64,000 bases of DNA from Trinickia soli (lineage in GTDB: Bacteria; Pseudomonadota; Gammaproteobacteria; Burkholderiales; Burkholderiaceae), in NCBI RefSeq assembly GCF_002879855.1, contig NZ_PNYB01000015.1:62001-126000 (forward strand). Reading direction: 5' to 3'. The translations under genes were made by a program, and so were the position numbers. This document shows, piece by piece, positions 18,003-27,383 of this stretch (its first letter is position 1; each line of letters begins with the position of its first letter). The notes under the pieces are model-generated. The model saw nothing but the letters and a program-made list of their open reading frames with translations. It did not search any database and was not told the origin of the DNA.

Positions 18003-19712
18003 ATGAACAACGAACGCAACGACGCTGCGGCGGCTTCGCCGTCCAATTTCATTCGCAACATCATCGACGAGGACAATCGCACGGGCAAATGGGCCGGGCG
18101 CGTCGAAACGCGCTTTCCGCCCGAGCCGAACGGTTATCTGCACATCGGCCATGCGAAGAGCATTTGCTTGAATTTCGGTGTCGCACGCGATTACGACGGC
18201 GTCTGCCACTTGCGCTTCGACGATACGAACCCCGAAAAGGAAAGCATCGAATACGCCGATTCGATCGTCGACGCCGTACGCTGGCTGGGCTTTACGTGGG
18301 AGAAGAACGGCACCTCGCATCAATACTTCGCGAGCGACTACTACGACAAGCTCTACGCGTACGCCGAATTGCTGATCGAGCGGGGCAAAGCTTACGTCGA
18401 CAGCCAATCGGCCGACGACATCCGTGCGAACCGCGGCTCGCTGACCGAGCCCGGCAAGAACTCGCCGTATCGCGACCGCACGCCCGAGGAGAACCTCGAC
18501 TTGTTCCGCCGCATGAAGGCCGGCGAGTTCAAGGAGGGCGAACATGTCTTGCGGGCTAGGATCGATATGGGTTCGCCGAACATGACGATGCGCGACCCGG
18601 TGCTCTACCGCATCCGCTTTGCGCACCACTACCGCACGGGCGACACCTGGTGCGTCTACCCGATGTATGACTACGCGCATTGCATTTCGGATGCGATCGA
18701 AAACATCACGCATTCGCTCTGCACGCTCGAATTCGAAGATCACCGCCCCTTGTACGATTGGGTGCTGGCCGAACTGGCCGATGCCGGCGTCTTCACGCGC
18801 CCGCTGCCGCAGCAAATCGAATTTTCGCGGTTGAACCTCACCTATGCGATCACGAGCAAGCGCAAGCTCCTGCAGCTCGTGACCGAAGGCCACGTGGACG
18901 GTTGGGACGACCCACGCATGCCGACCATCGTCGGCGTGCGTCGGCGCGGCTTCACGCCCGAAGCGATCAGGCTGTTTTGCGACCGCATCGGCGTGACGAA
19001 GGTCGATTCATGGATCGACATGAGTGTGTTCGAAGGCGCGCTGCGCGACGATCTCGACGAAAAAGCGCCGCGCACGGCGGCCGTGCTCGATCCGCTCAAA
19101 CTGATCATCGACAACTTCCCGGCCGATCTGTCCGAGCCCTGCACCGCACCGGTCCATCCGCATCACGCCGAGCGAGGCCAACGTACGTTCCCGATCACGC
19201 GCGAACTGTGGATCGAGCGCGACGACTTCACCGAAACGCCGCCGAAAGGTTATTTCCGCTTGTTCCCCGGCAACAAGGTGCGGCTGCGCTACGGTTATGT
19301 CATCGAATGCACGGGCGCAGAGAAGGACGACCAAGGCAATATCGTCGCGGTCCACTGCAACTACTTTCCCGACAGCAAATCGGGTACGGAAGGCGCAAAC
19401 AACTACAAGGTGAAGGGCAACATTCACTGGGTCAGCGCGGCAAGCGCCGTCCCGGCCGAAGTCCGCCTTTATGATCGCTTGTTCAAGGAAGCGCAACCCG
19501 ATGCGGGCGGACGCAATTTCCTGGAAGCGTTGAACCCCGATTCCAAGCGCGTCGTGCAGGCGTACCTGGAGCCGGGCGCCGAAGCGTTGCAGCCCGAAGA
19601 TCGCTGCCAGTTCGAGCGCCACGGCTACTTCGTGGCCGATCGCTACGACTCGAAGCCGGGCCGGCCCGTGTTCAACCGCATCGTCGGCCTGCGCGACAGC
19701 TGGGCCAAGTGA
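18003..19712 (+). CDS. glnS: Glutaminyl-tRNA synthetase
   Basis: Class I synthetase charging tRNA-Gln, 569 residues. The HIGH motif lies in [16 protein letters not shown] and the KMSKS-like loop in [11 protein letters not shown]. The two anticodon-binding beta-barrels occupy the C-terminal third, ending [13 protein letters not shown]. The ATG at 18003 begins MNNERND. It is convergent with a NUDIX gene 11 bases downstream. Confidence 0.98.
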   Translation: MNNERNDAAAASPSNFIRNIIDEDNRTGKWAGRVETRFPPEPNGYLHIGHAKSICLNFGVARDYDGVCHLRFDDTNPEKESIEYADSIVDAVRWLGFTWEKNGTSHQYFASDYYDKLYAYAELLIERGKAYVDSQSADDIRANRGSLTEPGKNSPYRDRTPEENLDLFRRMKAGEFKEGEHVLRARIDMGSPNMTMRDPVLYRIRFAHHYRTGDTWCVYPMYDYAHCISDAIENITHSLCTLEFEDHRPLYDWVLAELADAGVFTRPLPQQIEFSRLNLTYAITSKRKLLQLVTEGHVDGWDDPRMPTIVGVRRRGFTPEAIRLFCDRIGVTKVDSWIDMSVFEGALRDDLDEKAPRTAAVLDPLKLIIDNFPADLSEPCTAPVHPHHAERGQRTFPITRELWIERDDFTETPPKGYFRLFPGNKVRLRYGYVIECTGAEKDDQGNIVAVHCNYFPDSKSGTEGANNYKVKGNIHWVSAASAVPAEVRLYDRLFKEAQPDAGGRNFLEALNPDSKRVVQAYLEPGAEALQPEDRCQFERHGYFVADRYDSKPGRPVFNRIVGLRDSWAK

Positions 19713-19723
19713 GCGCGACAGCC

Positions 19724-20173
19724 CTATAACGTCTGGTGCAGTTCGGCCAGCGAAAGGGCTGTGGCGAAAAGCCGCGTGAGGCTGCCGCTCGCATACTGGC
19801 TGACCGCGTGCGGCGCGACCCAGCGGAAGGCGTCCATTTCGGGAATCGGCGCGCCGTTTCTGCGGCTCGGAAACATCGAGGTGCAGACGCAGCGCGCGAG
19901 ATCGACTTCGCCGTCTTCGACACGCGCCGCGAACAGATGTAGATCCTTGTCGCGTCGATAGGCGAAACGGCCCAGATCGACGAGGCGCGCGGACGCGAGT
20001 TCGATGCCAGTTTCTTCGCGCAGCTCGCGCAAGGCGGCGCACAGCGGCGTCTCGCCCGGGTCGGGCTGCCCCTTCGGGATGTCCCAATGGGATGTTTCCG
20101 TGGCATGGGCGAGCAATACCTGTCCGCGTAGATCGAGGACGACGACACCGCATGAAACCGTCCGCTCGGTCAT
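19724..20173 (-). CDS. NUDIX hydrolase
   Basis: 149-residue NUDIX pyrophosphohydrolase. The full NUDIX box is GQPDPGETPLCAALRELREETGI, preceded by SHWDIPKGQ, a pattern of the diadenosine polyphosphate / bis(nucleosyl)-tetraphosphatase-like branch. It is convergent with glnS. The ATG at 20173 begins MTERTVSCGVVV, the expected first strand. Confidence 0.9.
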   Translation of the reverse strand: MTERTVSCGVVVLDLRGQVLLAHATETSHWDIPKGQPDPGETPLCAALRELREETGIELASARLVDLGRFAYRRDKDLHLFAARVEDGEVDLARCVCTSMFPSRRNGAPIPEMDAFRWVAPHAVSQYASGSLTRLFATALSLAELHQTL

Positions 20174-20321
20174 CGACGCCACCCTGACCCGATTCGCACC
20201 GCGCCGCTGCGCCGCGTAGCGTCCCCTTGCACGTCGTCCTCCGGTAGTGGATTGGTTACCGGATGATAACGGCCCCCGGCTGGCCTGAAAACAACGACCG
20301 GGCCACGGGCACAGCGCGCAA

Positions 20322-23300
20322 TCACGGCTGGGCTGAGGCGTTCCCATGGGCGATCGCACGCTCGATCGCCTGCTTGAGCGCCAGGAGCGGAGCCTGTGCC
20401 CCGCGAGGCTCGTCTAACGCCTGTTGAAAACGAGCGGCGGCATCGGCCACCTCTCGCAATTGAAACCACGCCGCCGTACCGGCGATCGCATGCGCGACCT
20501 CACGCACGCGCTGGCTGTTGCCTGCAGTCGACGCCGCCCAAAGCGTCTCGAGATCGGCGGCCAGCGTCTGGCTCAGTTGTCGCCAAAGGTCGTCGCGCAG
20601 GTCGTCGTCATCGAAACCGGCGCCGCCCGTATCCAGCAATCGATACCGAACGAGCAGTGCCCGCAATTGATCGAGCGACAACGGCTTCACGTACACCTCG
20701 TCCGCGCCCGCATCGAGACACGCTTCGCGCTGGCGCGAAGTGGCATCGGCCGTCAATGCGATGAGCACGGTACGCCGGCCCGTTTCGCGTTCGCGACGCC
20801 GAATGCTCCCGATCAGCGCCACGCCGTCCAGGACAGGCATCGCGCAATCGGTGATCACCATCGCGTAATCGCCCTGCCCGTATGCGCTCAGCGCCTGTGC
20901 GCCGTCCTCGGCCAGATCGCAATCGACCACGTTCAGGTTCGCGAGTTGTCGCCGCAGCACCTCGCGATTGATGGGCTGGTCTTCGACAAGCAAGATGCGC
21001 CGCGCGGCGCCGGCCGAGGTGGCCGCTCTCTGCGCACCGCATTTTTGCTCAATGCCGTCTTCCGGCGCGACGGGCGGCGCACTGGTATCGAGTGGCAGCT
21101 TCAGAGTCAGCGTGATTGTCGTCCCGCGACCGAGCTCGCTCTCGAGCTCGATCGCGCCGCCCATCCGCTCGATCAGCCGTCGGCAAATGGCGAGCCCCAG
21201 ACCCGTTCCGCCGTAACCGCTCGCCACGGTGCCGCGCGCCTGGGAAAACGGCGAAAACAATCGCGCCTGATCGTCGGGCGAAATGCCGATCCCCGTATCG
21301 ACAATCCGTATCGATAACGTCTGATGCGTAGCCGTTTCGTCGATCGCATCGATCGCCAGCGACACCGTGCCTCGCTCCGTGAATTTGACGGCATTGCCCA
21401 GCAGGTTGAGCAGCACTTGCCCTAAACGCTGTCGATCGCCGATATGGCGTGACGCGACGGCCGGCGAAACATCGCGCAGCAAACGCAGCCCCTTGCGCAT
21501 GATTTCGGGCGCCACGAAACCCGCGGCCCGCTCCGCGATTTCAACGATGCTCATCGGCGCCGATTCGAGCGAAAACTCGCCGTTGTCGCTCTTGGCGAAA
21601 TCGAGAATGTCGTTAAGGATCCTCAGCGAGAGATCGGCGGCATTGCCGGCCATTTCCACCAGATGACGATCGTCCTTCGCGAGCCCGTCGTGATCGAGCA
21701 GTTGCAAGATGCCGATGATGCCGCTCATCGGCGTGCGAAGCTCATGGCTGACCGTCGCAATGAACGAATCGCGTGCCCGCGCCGCTTCTTCGGCCTCGTG
21801 CTTCGCATCGATCAGGGCAGCGTGAGACTCCTTGGCCTCGGTGACATCGTGCAGATAACCGCTCCATTCGACGCCGCCGCCTTCGCGCATGCGCGGTTCG
21901 GCCTCGACGTGGAACCATGCTTGATGACGGTCGGGCATCTCGAGCATGAACTCGGCTCGCACGCGTTCCAACGAGCGTGCCGACCTGAGGAACATCTTGG
22001 TCAGGCGCCTGCGTTGCTTCCGGTCAAGCGCGCGCATGAACTGGGCGAAGGCATCGCCCGCGTGCGTCTCGTGCGACCGCACCAGCGCATCGGCGCGACG
22101 GTTCACAAAGACGAGTTCGAAACGCGGACGTGCCGCGCGCGCAAGCCGCACCTGGAATACGACGGAGGGCAACGCCTGCGTCAATTCGACGAGACGGCGT
22201 TTATGCTCGAGCTCTCTGCGCTCCATGCGGCGCAGGTCGGAAACATCGACGAACGCGCATAGCACCGCGGCACGGTCGTCGTCTTCGCCACTGCAAAGCC
22301 GCACCCAATAAACGGCCTCGTGGGTCGTATCATCGGGGCCGCGATAGCGCAGCTCGCCTTGAGCGGGACGGCCCGTCTCGATCACGGCGCGCGCCGCCTG
22401 CGCGAATACATCGACGTCCATGTCCCGCCCCGGCCCCTGCGGCGGCAGCATCTTTCCGACGACATTTTCGGAACGGACGCCCACAGCCTGCTCGTAGGCG
22501 GGATTGACCGCGACGTAGCGGCCTTGCGCGTCTTTGACGCAGACAGGAATCGGCACGGTATCCATCAACAGCGCTTTGAATCGCGTCTCGAAGACCAGCT
22601 CGCGTTCGGTTCGGCGGCGATGACGCACTTCCTTGCGAAGACGCAGCATGTTGAGCGTCAACAGCGCGAGAAACACCACGGTGATAACGGCGATCGGCGC
22701 AAGCACGAATCCGAGCCTGCGCGGCGCGATGCCGAAGGTGAAGCGCGTCGATAACCAACTGTTTTGGATGCGCTCGCGCTCCGCCTCGGGGATGCCGGAC
22801 AACACGCGATTGATCAGCGGCAGCAGCGGCGCAAAGCGAGGCGCGACCCCGAACGATAAATCCTGGATGCGATCGGCCGGTGCGGCCACGCGCAGCGTGC
22901 CCGCGTAGCGCTCGCGCACGATGCGGTCGACCACGCCGAGATTGCCGATATACGCAAAAGCGCGTCCCTGCGCCACGGCCTTCAGCCCGTCCTCGGCCGA
23001 GCCGACCGACACGCCGTGGACGCTGGGCAGACCGGGAAAGCGGACGCTCGCCGTTTGCAAATCGCCGACGATCGCCACCTGGGCGCCTTCCAGATCTTCG
23101 AGGCTGCCGATGAAGGGCGCCGTCTCTCCCGTCACGATCACGAGCGGATAGCGCACGTACGGCACCGACAAGGCAAAGCCCGGCGCCAGTCCGTCGAACT
23201 GCGACACCGCAACGACGATATCGATGCGGCCTTCGTTGGCGAGCCGGATCGTTTCGCCCCACGAGCGCGTGGGGACGAGGCGAAAGCGAATTCCGAGCGT

Positions 23301-23585
23301 GTTCTGCAAAAAATCGAGGTAATCGGCCGAAATGCCGTCAATGCGACCTTGTTGATCGACGAATGCCATCGGCGCCCAATGCGGGTCGACACCGAGCCGC
23401 AACGGCGGCAGCGACGCGAGATAGTTGCGGTCGGCCTGCGTCAGCGGCAGGTGCAGGTCGTGAGAAGGGTGCGGCGAATCACTGTGATCGGGGTGAGGAC
23501 ACGCGACGAGTACGACAGTCGTGAAGAGACAGACTGCCGCGCGACACCCGGCTCGCAGGAGGCCGGAAAGAAAAGCGGCATTCAC
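20322..23585 (-). CDS. BvgS/EvgS-like hybrid sensor histidine kinase
   Basis: 1087-residue unorthodox kinase. A signal or anchor segment is followed by one periplasmic Venus-flytrap domain (SBP_bac_3 type, about 40-270) and a membrane helix near 290-315 (APIAVITVVFLALLTLNML). Two PAS-like regions follow. The HisKA has H614 in VSHELRTPM and the ATPase has DTGIGIS and GYGGTGLGLAI. A receiver has D913 in ITDCAMPVLDG, and a C-terminal HPt has H1032 in AHAIAGTAAWF. The GTG at 23585 overlaps the response-regulator stop (GTGA), so I prefer it to TTG codons upstream. It should pass phosphate His-Asp-His to the adjacent NarL-type regulator. It is next to the T3SS and is a likely controller of it (inference). 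Confidence 0.9.
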   Translation of the reverse strand: MNAAFLSGLLRAGCRAAVCLFTTVVLVACPHPDHSDSPHPSHDLHLPLTQADRNYLASLPPLRLGVDPHWAPMAFVDQQGRIDGISADYLDFLQNTLGIRFRLVPTRSWGETIRLANEGRIDIVVAVSQFDGLAPGFALSVPYVRYPLVIVTGETAPFIGSLEDLEGAQVAIVGDLQTASVRFPGLPSVHGVSVGSAEDGLKAVAQGRAFAYIGNLGVVDRIVRERYAGTLRVAAPADRIQDLSFGVAPRFAPLLPLINRVLSGIPEAERERIQNSWLSTRFTFGIAPRRLGFVLAPIAVITVVFLALLTLNMLRLRKEVRHRRRTERELVFETRFKALLMDTVPIPVCVKDAQGRYVAVNPAYEQAVGVRSENVVGKMLPPQGPGRDMDVDVFAQAARAVIETGRPAQGELRYRGPDDTTHEAVYWVRLCSGEDDDRAAVLCAFVDVSDLRRMERRELEHKRRLVELTQALPSVVFQVRLARAARPRFELVFVNRRADALVRSHETHAGDAFAQFMRALDRKQRRRLTKMFLRSARSLERVRAEFMLEMPDRHQAWFHVEAEPRMREGGGVEWSGYLHDVTEAKESHAALIDAKHEAEEAARARDSFIATVSHELRTPMSGIIGILQLLDHDGLAKDDRHLVEMAGNAADLSLRILNDILDFAKSDNGEFSLESAPMSIVEIAERAAGFVAPEIMRKGLRLLRDVSPAVASRHIGDRQRLGQVLLNLLGNAVKFTERGTVSLAIDAIDETATHQTLSIRIVDTGIGISPDDQARLFSPFSQARGTVASGYGGTGLGLAICRRLIERMGGAIELESELGRGTTITLTLKLPLDTSAPPVAPEDGIEQKCGAQRAATSAGAARRILLVEDQPINREVLRRQLANLNVVDCDLAEDGAQALSAYGQGDYAMVITDCAMPVLDGVALIGSIRRRERETGRRTVLIALTADATSRQREACLDAGADEVYVKPLSLDQLRALLVRYRLLDTGGAGFDDDDLRDDLWRQLSQTLAADLETLWAASTAGNSQRVREVAHAIAGTAAWFQLREVADAAARFQQALDEPRGAQAPLLALKQAIERAIAHGNASAQP

Positions 23586-24259
23586 TGTGGGCAATGCTCG
23601 TGCGCTCGCCAATACTCGAGCAGCTCCTGGTTCGTCGTTACCCCGAGCTTGTGCTGCGCGCGCACTTTATGTGCGCTGATCGTCTTGACGCTGCGATTGA
23701 GCCTTTCCGCGATCTGCGCAGCCGTCAAACCATCTGCGGCGAACAGGCGAATGACTTCCATTTCGGCGGTCGTCAACGCGGCTTCTTTGCCGACGCGTGC
23801 GCCGACGAGGTTCATGCGCGCCAGCAACGCCTCCACGCCGGGACTGACATAAGTTCGCCCCTGCCCGGCCGCGACGAGCGCACTGTGCAATTCACTGACG
23901 CCGCCCGCCTTTTCGACGATGGCCTTCACGCCTTTCGCGATCAGCTTGTTCAAAATCGCCGCGTTGCGAAGCGCAGTGACGACAATGATGGGCACACCCG
24001 GGCGGATTCGTTGCAATCGGTCAACCAATGCAATGCCGTCACGCGTCCGCGTGCCTGGCATCGATAGATCGGTAACGATCACATCGCATGGTTGGGTTTG
24101 TACGGCGGCGATTAATTCGTCGGAGTTGGCGGCCTCCGCTATGACTTGCCCGACATGGCTGGCCTCGATGGCGAGCCGGATGCCATAGCGGACAATGCCA
24201 TGATCCTCCGCCAATATGATCTGCAATGGTTTGTTCACGACGTTGTATGCCTCTATCAT
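23582..24259 (-). CDS. NarL/EvgA-type response regulator
   Basis: 225-residue DNA-binding regulator. The receiver holds the acidic ED pair near residue 18-19, and D64 in IVTDLSMPG is the phospho-acceptor. The C-terminal LuxR-type helix-turn-helix reads LTTAEMEVIRLFAADGLTAAQIAERLNRSVKTISAHK. It is the first gene of a two-gene operon with the hybrid kinase and overlaps it by four bases. The start is the ATG at 24259; a GTG at 24238 just before the receiver is an alternative. It is the probable output of the phosphorelay and sits directly downstream of the sctL operon. Confidence 0.9.
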   Translation of the reverse strand: MIEAYNVVNKPLQIILAEDHGIVRYGIRLAIEASHVGQVIAEAANSDELIAAVQTQPCDVIVTDLSMPGTRTRDGIALVDRLQRIRPGVPIIVVTALRNAAILNKLIAKGVKAIVEKAGGVSELHSALVAAGQGRTYVSPGVEALLARMNLVGARVGKEAALTTAEMEVIRLFAADGLTAAQIAERLNRSVKTISAHKVRAQHKLGVTTNQELLEYWRAHEHCPQ

Positions 24260-24384
24260 CGGCCGGCGGCCCGATTGAGCCACCGATACGGCCGGCTGCT
24301 GCGTCGCGCTTTGCCACATCGGGCGCTTTGCGGTTTCGCCTCGCGACCAGCCCGGTGAGGTGGCACGTCGGCGCTTATCGAGAA

Positions 24385-24412
24385 ATAATAGTCACGGCCG
24401 GCCAATGTTGAA
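24385..24412 (-). promoter_or_regulatory. Possible sigma-70 promoter of the regulator/kinase operon
   Basis: On the minus strand a TTCAAC-like -35 (24407-24412) and a TATTAT -10 (24385-24390) are separated by 16 bases in a locally AT-rich stretch upstream of the response-regulator gene. The -35 matches only partly. Confidence 0.3.
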
Positions 24413-24520
24413 CTTTAGGGACGTCGTGCAGATCGGCGAATAAGAAAATTCTCGAATAGTGGAACAAAGTGGAGGTTTGCAATCGATTTCGGCGCCCGAT
24501 CCTTGGCCGATGTTCAGATT

Positions 24521-25168
24521 TCAAAGCGCCTTATCCGTCGAAGCGTTTGCATCTGATGTTCCGATAGGCGCGGGGGAACAAAGCGACGCCATCAATGCGT
24601 CGAAGTCGAGGCTCCATTCGCCATGGTCGCTCGCGAGACGACAGCACCCCGGCGCCAACGCATCATCGATCATCACGGGCCAAGGAGACGTCAGCCGCGC
24701 GGAGCAGTACGTGGATGCGTCGGCGGCGCATAAATGCAGGCTGGCGCCCGGCTGTGGGCCTGCCGCTTTCGCAAGCTCATCGCGAACGATGCGTAGCCGC
24801 ACTTCGGGCTCGATAGCTGCACCGAGGCGGGTCAGCGCAACGGTCAGCACAGCATCGAGCGTCGCCTCGATATGCCGCGTGAGGGAAGCATGCGCGAACC
24901 GATATGATTCCTCGAGCGCCCGGGCCCGCGTGATCAACACCAGCTCCGCGTCTTTCTCGCGAGCGCGCCGGGCCGCTGCCGCGCCGGCATCAATGGATGA
25001 TGCCGTTTGTCGCGCATGCGCCACCATCGCGGCGGCAGCCCGACGAGCGCGCTCGACGGCGGCTGCGACGTCACGCAGCTGCCGGACCTCGTCGTATCGG
25101 TAGACAAGCCGGGTGGGTTTTACGTCGTCGTCGGACGACAACGCAATGCGTCTCGCGGTGAAGCTCAT
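24521..25168 (-). CDS. sctL: T3SS stator / ATPase regulator SctL (HrpE/YscL/FliH-like)
   Basis: 215-residue cytoplasmic protein expected to bind the SctN ATPase and SctQ sorting platform. After a short N-terminus there is a long alanine/arginine-rich coiled coil (about 25-100: EVRQLRDVAAAVERARRAAAAMV ...), then a FliH/HrpE-type C-terminal domain with the RLGAAIEPEVRLRIVRDELAKAA segment. It is the last gene of the minus operon and overlaps sctK by four bases (ATGA). Confidence 0.8.
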   Translation of the reverse strand: MSFTARRIALSSDDDVKPTRLVYRYDEVRQLRDVAAAVERARRAAAAMVAHARQTASSIDAGAAAARRAREKDAELVLITRARALEESYRFAHASLTRHIEATLDAVLTVALTRLGAAIEPEVRLRIVRDELAKAAGPQPGASLHLCAADASTYCSARLTSPWPVMIDDALAPGCCRLASDHGEWSLDFDALMASLCSPAPIGTSDANASTDKAL

Positions 25169-25869
25169 TTCGTGCAGCCGGCGGCCGACTCGGTGCAACA
25201 GTGTCTTATCACGGCGCTGCAGATCGACAGGCATCGGCGTGTGTGGATCGATTCGATCAAGAGCGGATGTGCAGTGGCGTGGGCGTTCGACGGGATCGAA
25301 CACCTCGCGTCGCCGGCCTCGGTCGCCCCGTTCAACCCGTTCGATGTGCCTGCTGCGCCCCAAGGACCCGACGCGCCGGGCACCTCGGGCGGCGCCAGCA
25401 TTGCGAATCGAGCCGCGGCAGGAGGCCAATCGTTGCGGGCCATGGTACTCAGTACTGCCACCCCGCACGCATGCGAGAGCGATGGATCGCGCGAAGGCGC
25501 AACCACACTGGCATGCAAGCAATTGGCGTCGCGGTACCGGAGCGCTTGCCTCAACCATCGATCGGCCGGGTCGGCGCATGCGAGTGTTACCGCCGCACCG
25601 CTCCGCAGCAACGCGAGATGCCCCAGCACTCGCACCACGCCGTGGACGATGTCAGGAGGCGCATGGACAAGGGTGATCCATCGCTCGTCGGAAGGTGCCG
25701 ACCACCGTTTCGGTAGGCTGAAGCAATCAGCCCACCCGCTGTAAAACAGCCGCGCAGCGTAGCGATCGAGGTCGCTCCTCGGGGCGCCATATCGATCATG
25801 CCACCCGGGCGCGGCCCAACGCCATGACTCCGACCAAAACAGGGGAACTGCCTCAACCAGCGCTTGCAT
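25165..25869 (-). CDS. sctK: T3SS accessory protein SctK (HrpD/HrpB4-like)
   Basis: 234-residue protein assigned mainly by position between sctJ and sctL, where hrpD/hrpB4/yscK genes lie. This family is poorly conserved and few residues are diagnostic. The N-terminal FWSESWRWAAPGWHDRY and the middle SGWADCFSLP segments are consistent with SctK sorting-platform proteins. The ATG at 25869 is chosen because GGAGG lies five bases before it; an ATG at 25884 has a ribosome site too close to use. Both overlap the end of sctJ. Confidence 0.65.
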   Translation of the reverse strand: MQALVEAVPLFWSESWRWAAPGWHDRYGAPRSDLDRYAARLFYSGWADCFSLPKRWSAPSDERWITLVHAPPDIVHGVVRVLGHLALLRSGAAVTLACADPADRWLRQALRYRDANCLHASVVAPSRDPSLSHACGVAVLSTMARNDWPPAAARFAMLAPPEVPGASGPWGAAGTSNGLNGATEAGDARCSIPSNAHATAHPLLIESIHTRRCLSICSAVIRHCCTESAAGCTK

Positions 25870-26689
25870 GCCTGCCTCCGCCATCTCCCTTTGGATCGTC
25901 TTCGCTTTGCCTTGCGCTTTGGCCGTTGCCTGGCGCCGCGGTTTTCCCTCCGGTTGTCCGTAGGCGGGACACACGACGCCGCAGTCGCTCACCGAAGTAG
26001 CCGAGCGCCACGGCTGCGCACACGAGAGCGACCCACCACGCCGTGGGCCTCGCGGCGCCCTTTCGCACCACGGCGCCTGCGGGCGCGACCGGCTGCTCGG
26101 GCACAAGTAAGACCGTTATGCGACGATCGTCCTCGCCAGCGAGCCCGGGCGCACCGTTCTTGACGAGCCGGGCAATGCCCGGCATGAGCGGCGCCAGATC
26201 TACGCCGGCGCGATGTTTGAGCAGGACCGAAGCCGAGGCCGGCGCAAGAGGCGCGCCAGGCGATGGGCGCTCCGAGGGGACGACCCGCACGCGCGCCGCT
26301 GTGACGCCATCGATGTCCATCAGCGTTGCTTCCAGTTCGCGTTCGATCGAATGGATACGACGCGCGCGCTCTTCAAGCGGAGTCGGCGCAATGCCGCGCT
26401 TTCCCAACGCCTCGTCGACGCTTGGACGATCCGGTCGCAACAACCCGACCTCGTGCAGCGCCCGCATGGCGCGCGGGATTTCGAAATCGGCCACGTAGAG
26501 CATGACGCCGGTCTTCTCCGCCTTGCGTTCGACGTCGATACCGTGACTGCCGAGCACCGCTTCGATTTCGCTGGCTTTGCGTACGTCGGAAGCCAGATGC
26601 AACTGCACTTTCCGTTCGCAACCCGATAACGCAACGATTGCGACAACCATCAACAGGCCGTTCAGCGCGGCGCCCGCTCTGCGTCTCAT
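25853..26689 (-). CDS. sctJ: T3SS inner-ring lipoprotein SctJ (HrcJ/YscJ)
   Basis: 278-residue inner-membrane ring component. The lipoprotein signal ends LSGC with C24 lipidated. Two ring-building domains follow, including EIEAVLGSHGIDVERKAEKTGV and the RIHSIERELEATLMDIDGVTAARVRVV segment, which is diagnostic of YscJ/FliF. A C-terminal membrane helix (TAWWVALVCAAVALGYF) and a charged tail complete it. It starts 10 bases after the sctI stop and overlaps sctK. Confidence 0.93.
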   Translation of the reverse strand: MRRRAGAALNGLLMVVAIVALSGCERKVQLHLASDVRKASEIEAVLGSHGIDVERKAEKTGVMLYVADFEIPRAMRALHEVGLLRPDRPSVDEALGKRGIAPTPLEERARRIHSIERELEATLMDIDGVTAARVRVVPSERPSPGAPLAPASASVLLKHRAGVDLAPLMPGIARLVKNGAPGLAGEDDRRITVLLVPEQPVAPAGAVVRKGAARPTAWWVALVCAAVALGYFGERLRRRVSRLRTTGGKTAAPGNGQSARQSEDDPKGDGGGRHASAG

Positions 26690-26699
26690 ATCGAAGGAT

Positions 26700-27125
26700 T
26701 CAGGCCGCAGTGGCCAACTGCCGCAGCGCGCCAGCCGTCACGCCGACGAGCTTCGCGCTCCACATGACGCTCATGTTGTACGACGCCATCGCGCGCGCCT
26801 GGCGATGCATATTCGCCGCGAGGGTTGGCAGATCAGGCCGCGCGGCCCAAGCGGCGCCGATGTCCTCCGACCGCGCCTGCGCCTCCACCCGGTGACGCGC
26901 CACGGCGTCGAGTTGTCGTGCGAGCGCACTGAGCGTCGAGCCGCTCGAGCCCATCGCCCAAGCCTCGCTGCCGCCGAACGAAGGCGGCAGGCCGTGCTCC
27001 CGCGCACTGGCCAGTGCAACGGCAAACGTCGCGCCCGGGTAATCCGATTCCGATGTCGCGCCATAGAGCGCCCCACTCGTTCGCCCGATGGTTGGCAACA
27101 TCGCTTCAGTACTCCCTTCGATCAT
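26700..27125 (-). CDS. sctI: T3SS inner-rod protein SctI
   Basis: 141-residue protein in the inner-rod position just before sctJ. The C-terminal segment, with RQARAMASYNMSVMWSAKLVGVTAGALRQLATA in pattern, resembles the helical C-terminus of HrpB/YscI/PrgJ rods that ends in a hydrophobic and polar repeat. The rest is low-complexity and weakly conserved. The ATG at 27125 overlaps the stop of the preceding small gene (ATGA), which supports this start over the ATG at 27101. Confidence 0.7.
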   Translation of the reverse strand: MIEGSTEAMLPTIGRTSGALYGATSESDYPGATFAVALASAREHGLPPSFGGSEAWAMGSSGSTLSALARQLDAVARHRVEAQARSEDIGAAWAARPDLPTLAANMHRQARAMASYNMSVMWSAKLVGVTAGALRQLATAA

Positions 27126-27328
27126 GGCCGCAGTTGCTGTCCGATGTTTCGCAGCGCGTTGACGAGTTCGTTCTTCGCATGCCCCTGAATGAACGCCAAC
27201 GCGTACGCGGCATCCACGTGCCGCTTCTCCTGTGCAAATGTCATTCCGGCGTGCGCCGCCCACTGCGCCGCAACCCCCTGCTGCGCCACGCGCGTGGCGA
27301 AACCATCTGGCCTTTCGATCATGTTCAT
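27122..27328 (-). CDS. Small T3SS-operon protein of unknown role
   Basis: 68-residue protein, not recognised. It lacks a signal peptide and membrane segment, and its C-terminal two thirds are predicted helical (FAQEKRHVDAAYALAFIQG ... NALRNIGQQL). It lies between the HrpA-like pilin candidate and sctI and overlaps sctI by four bases, so it is co-translated with core T3SS genes. By size and position it could be a needle/pilus accessory or chaperone (SctE/G-like), or in a PrgI-type layout the needle itself. I see no needle-type motif. Confidence 0.6.
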   Translation of the reverse strand: MNMIERPDGFATRVAQQGVAAQWAAHAGMTFAQEKRHVDAAYALAFIQGHAKNELVNALRNIGQQLRP

Positions 27329-27383
27329 TGCCTTTCGCGAACGGGCGCAATCGTGTCGCGCCCGTTGACCTGCGGGTGACACG

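Noticed and set aside
23585-23612. Longer hybrid-kinase reading starting from TTG at 23612
   Set aside because: The GTG at 23585 forms a GTGA overlap with the response-regulator stop, the usual coupling in this window; the extension adds nine residues without a ribosome site.
24070-24096. GGTAACG ... GGTTGG inside the response-regulator gene, resembling the reverse complement of the proposed hrp box
   Set aside because: The -35 is wrong (GGTTGG for GGTTCC), the spacing is short and it lies within coding sequence.
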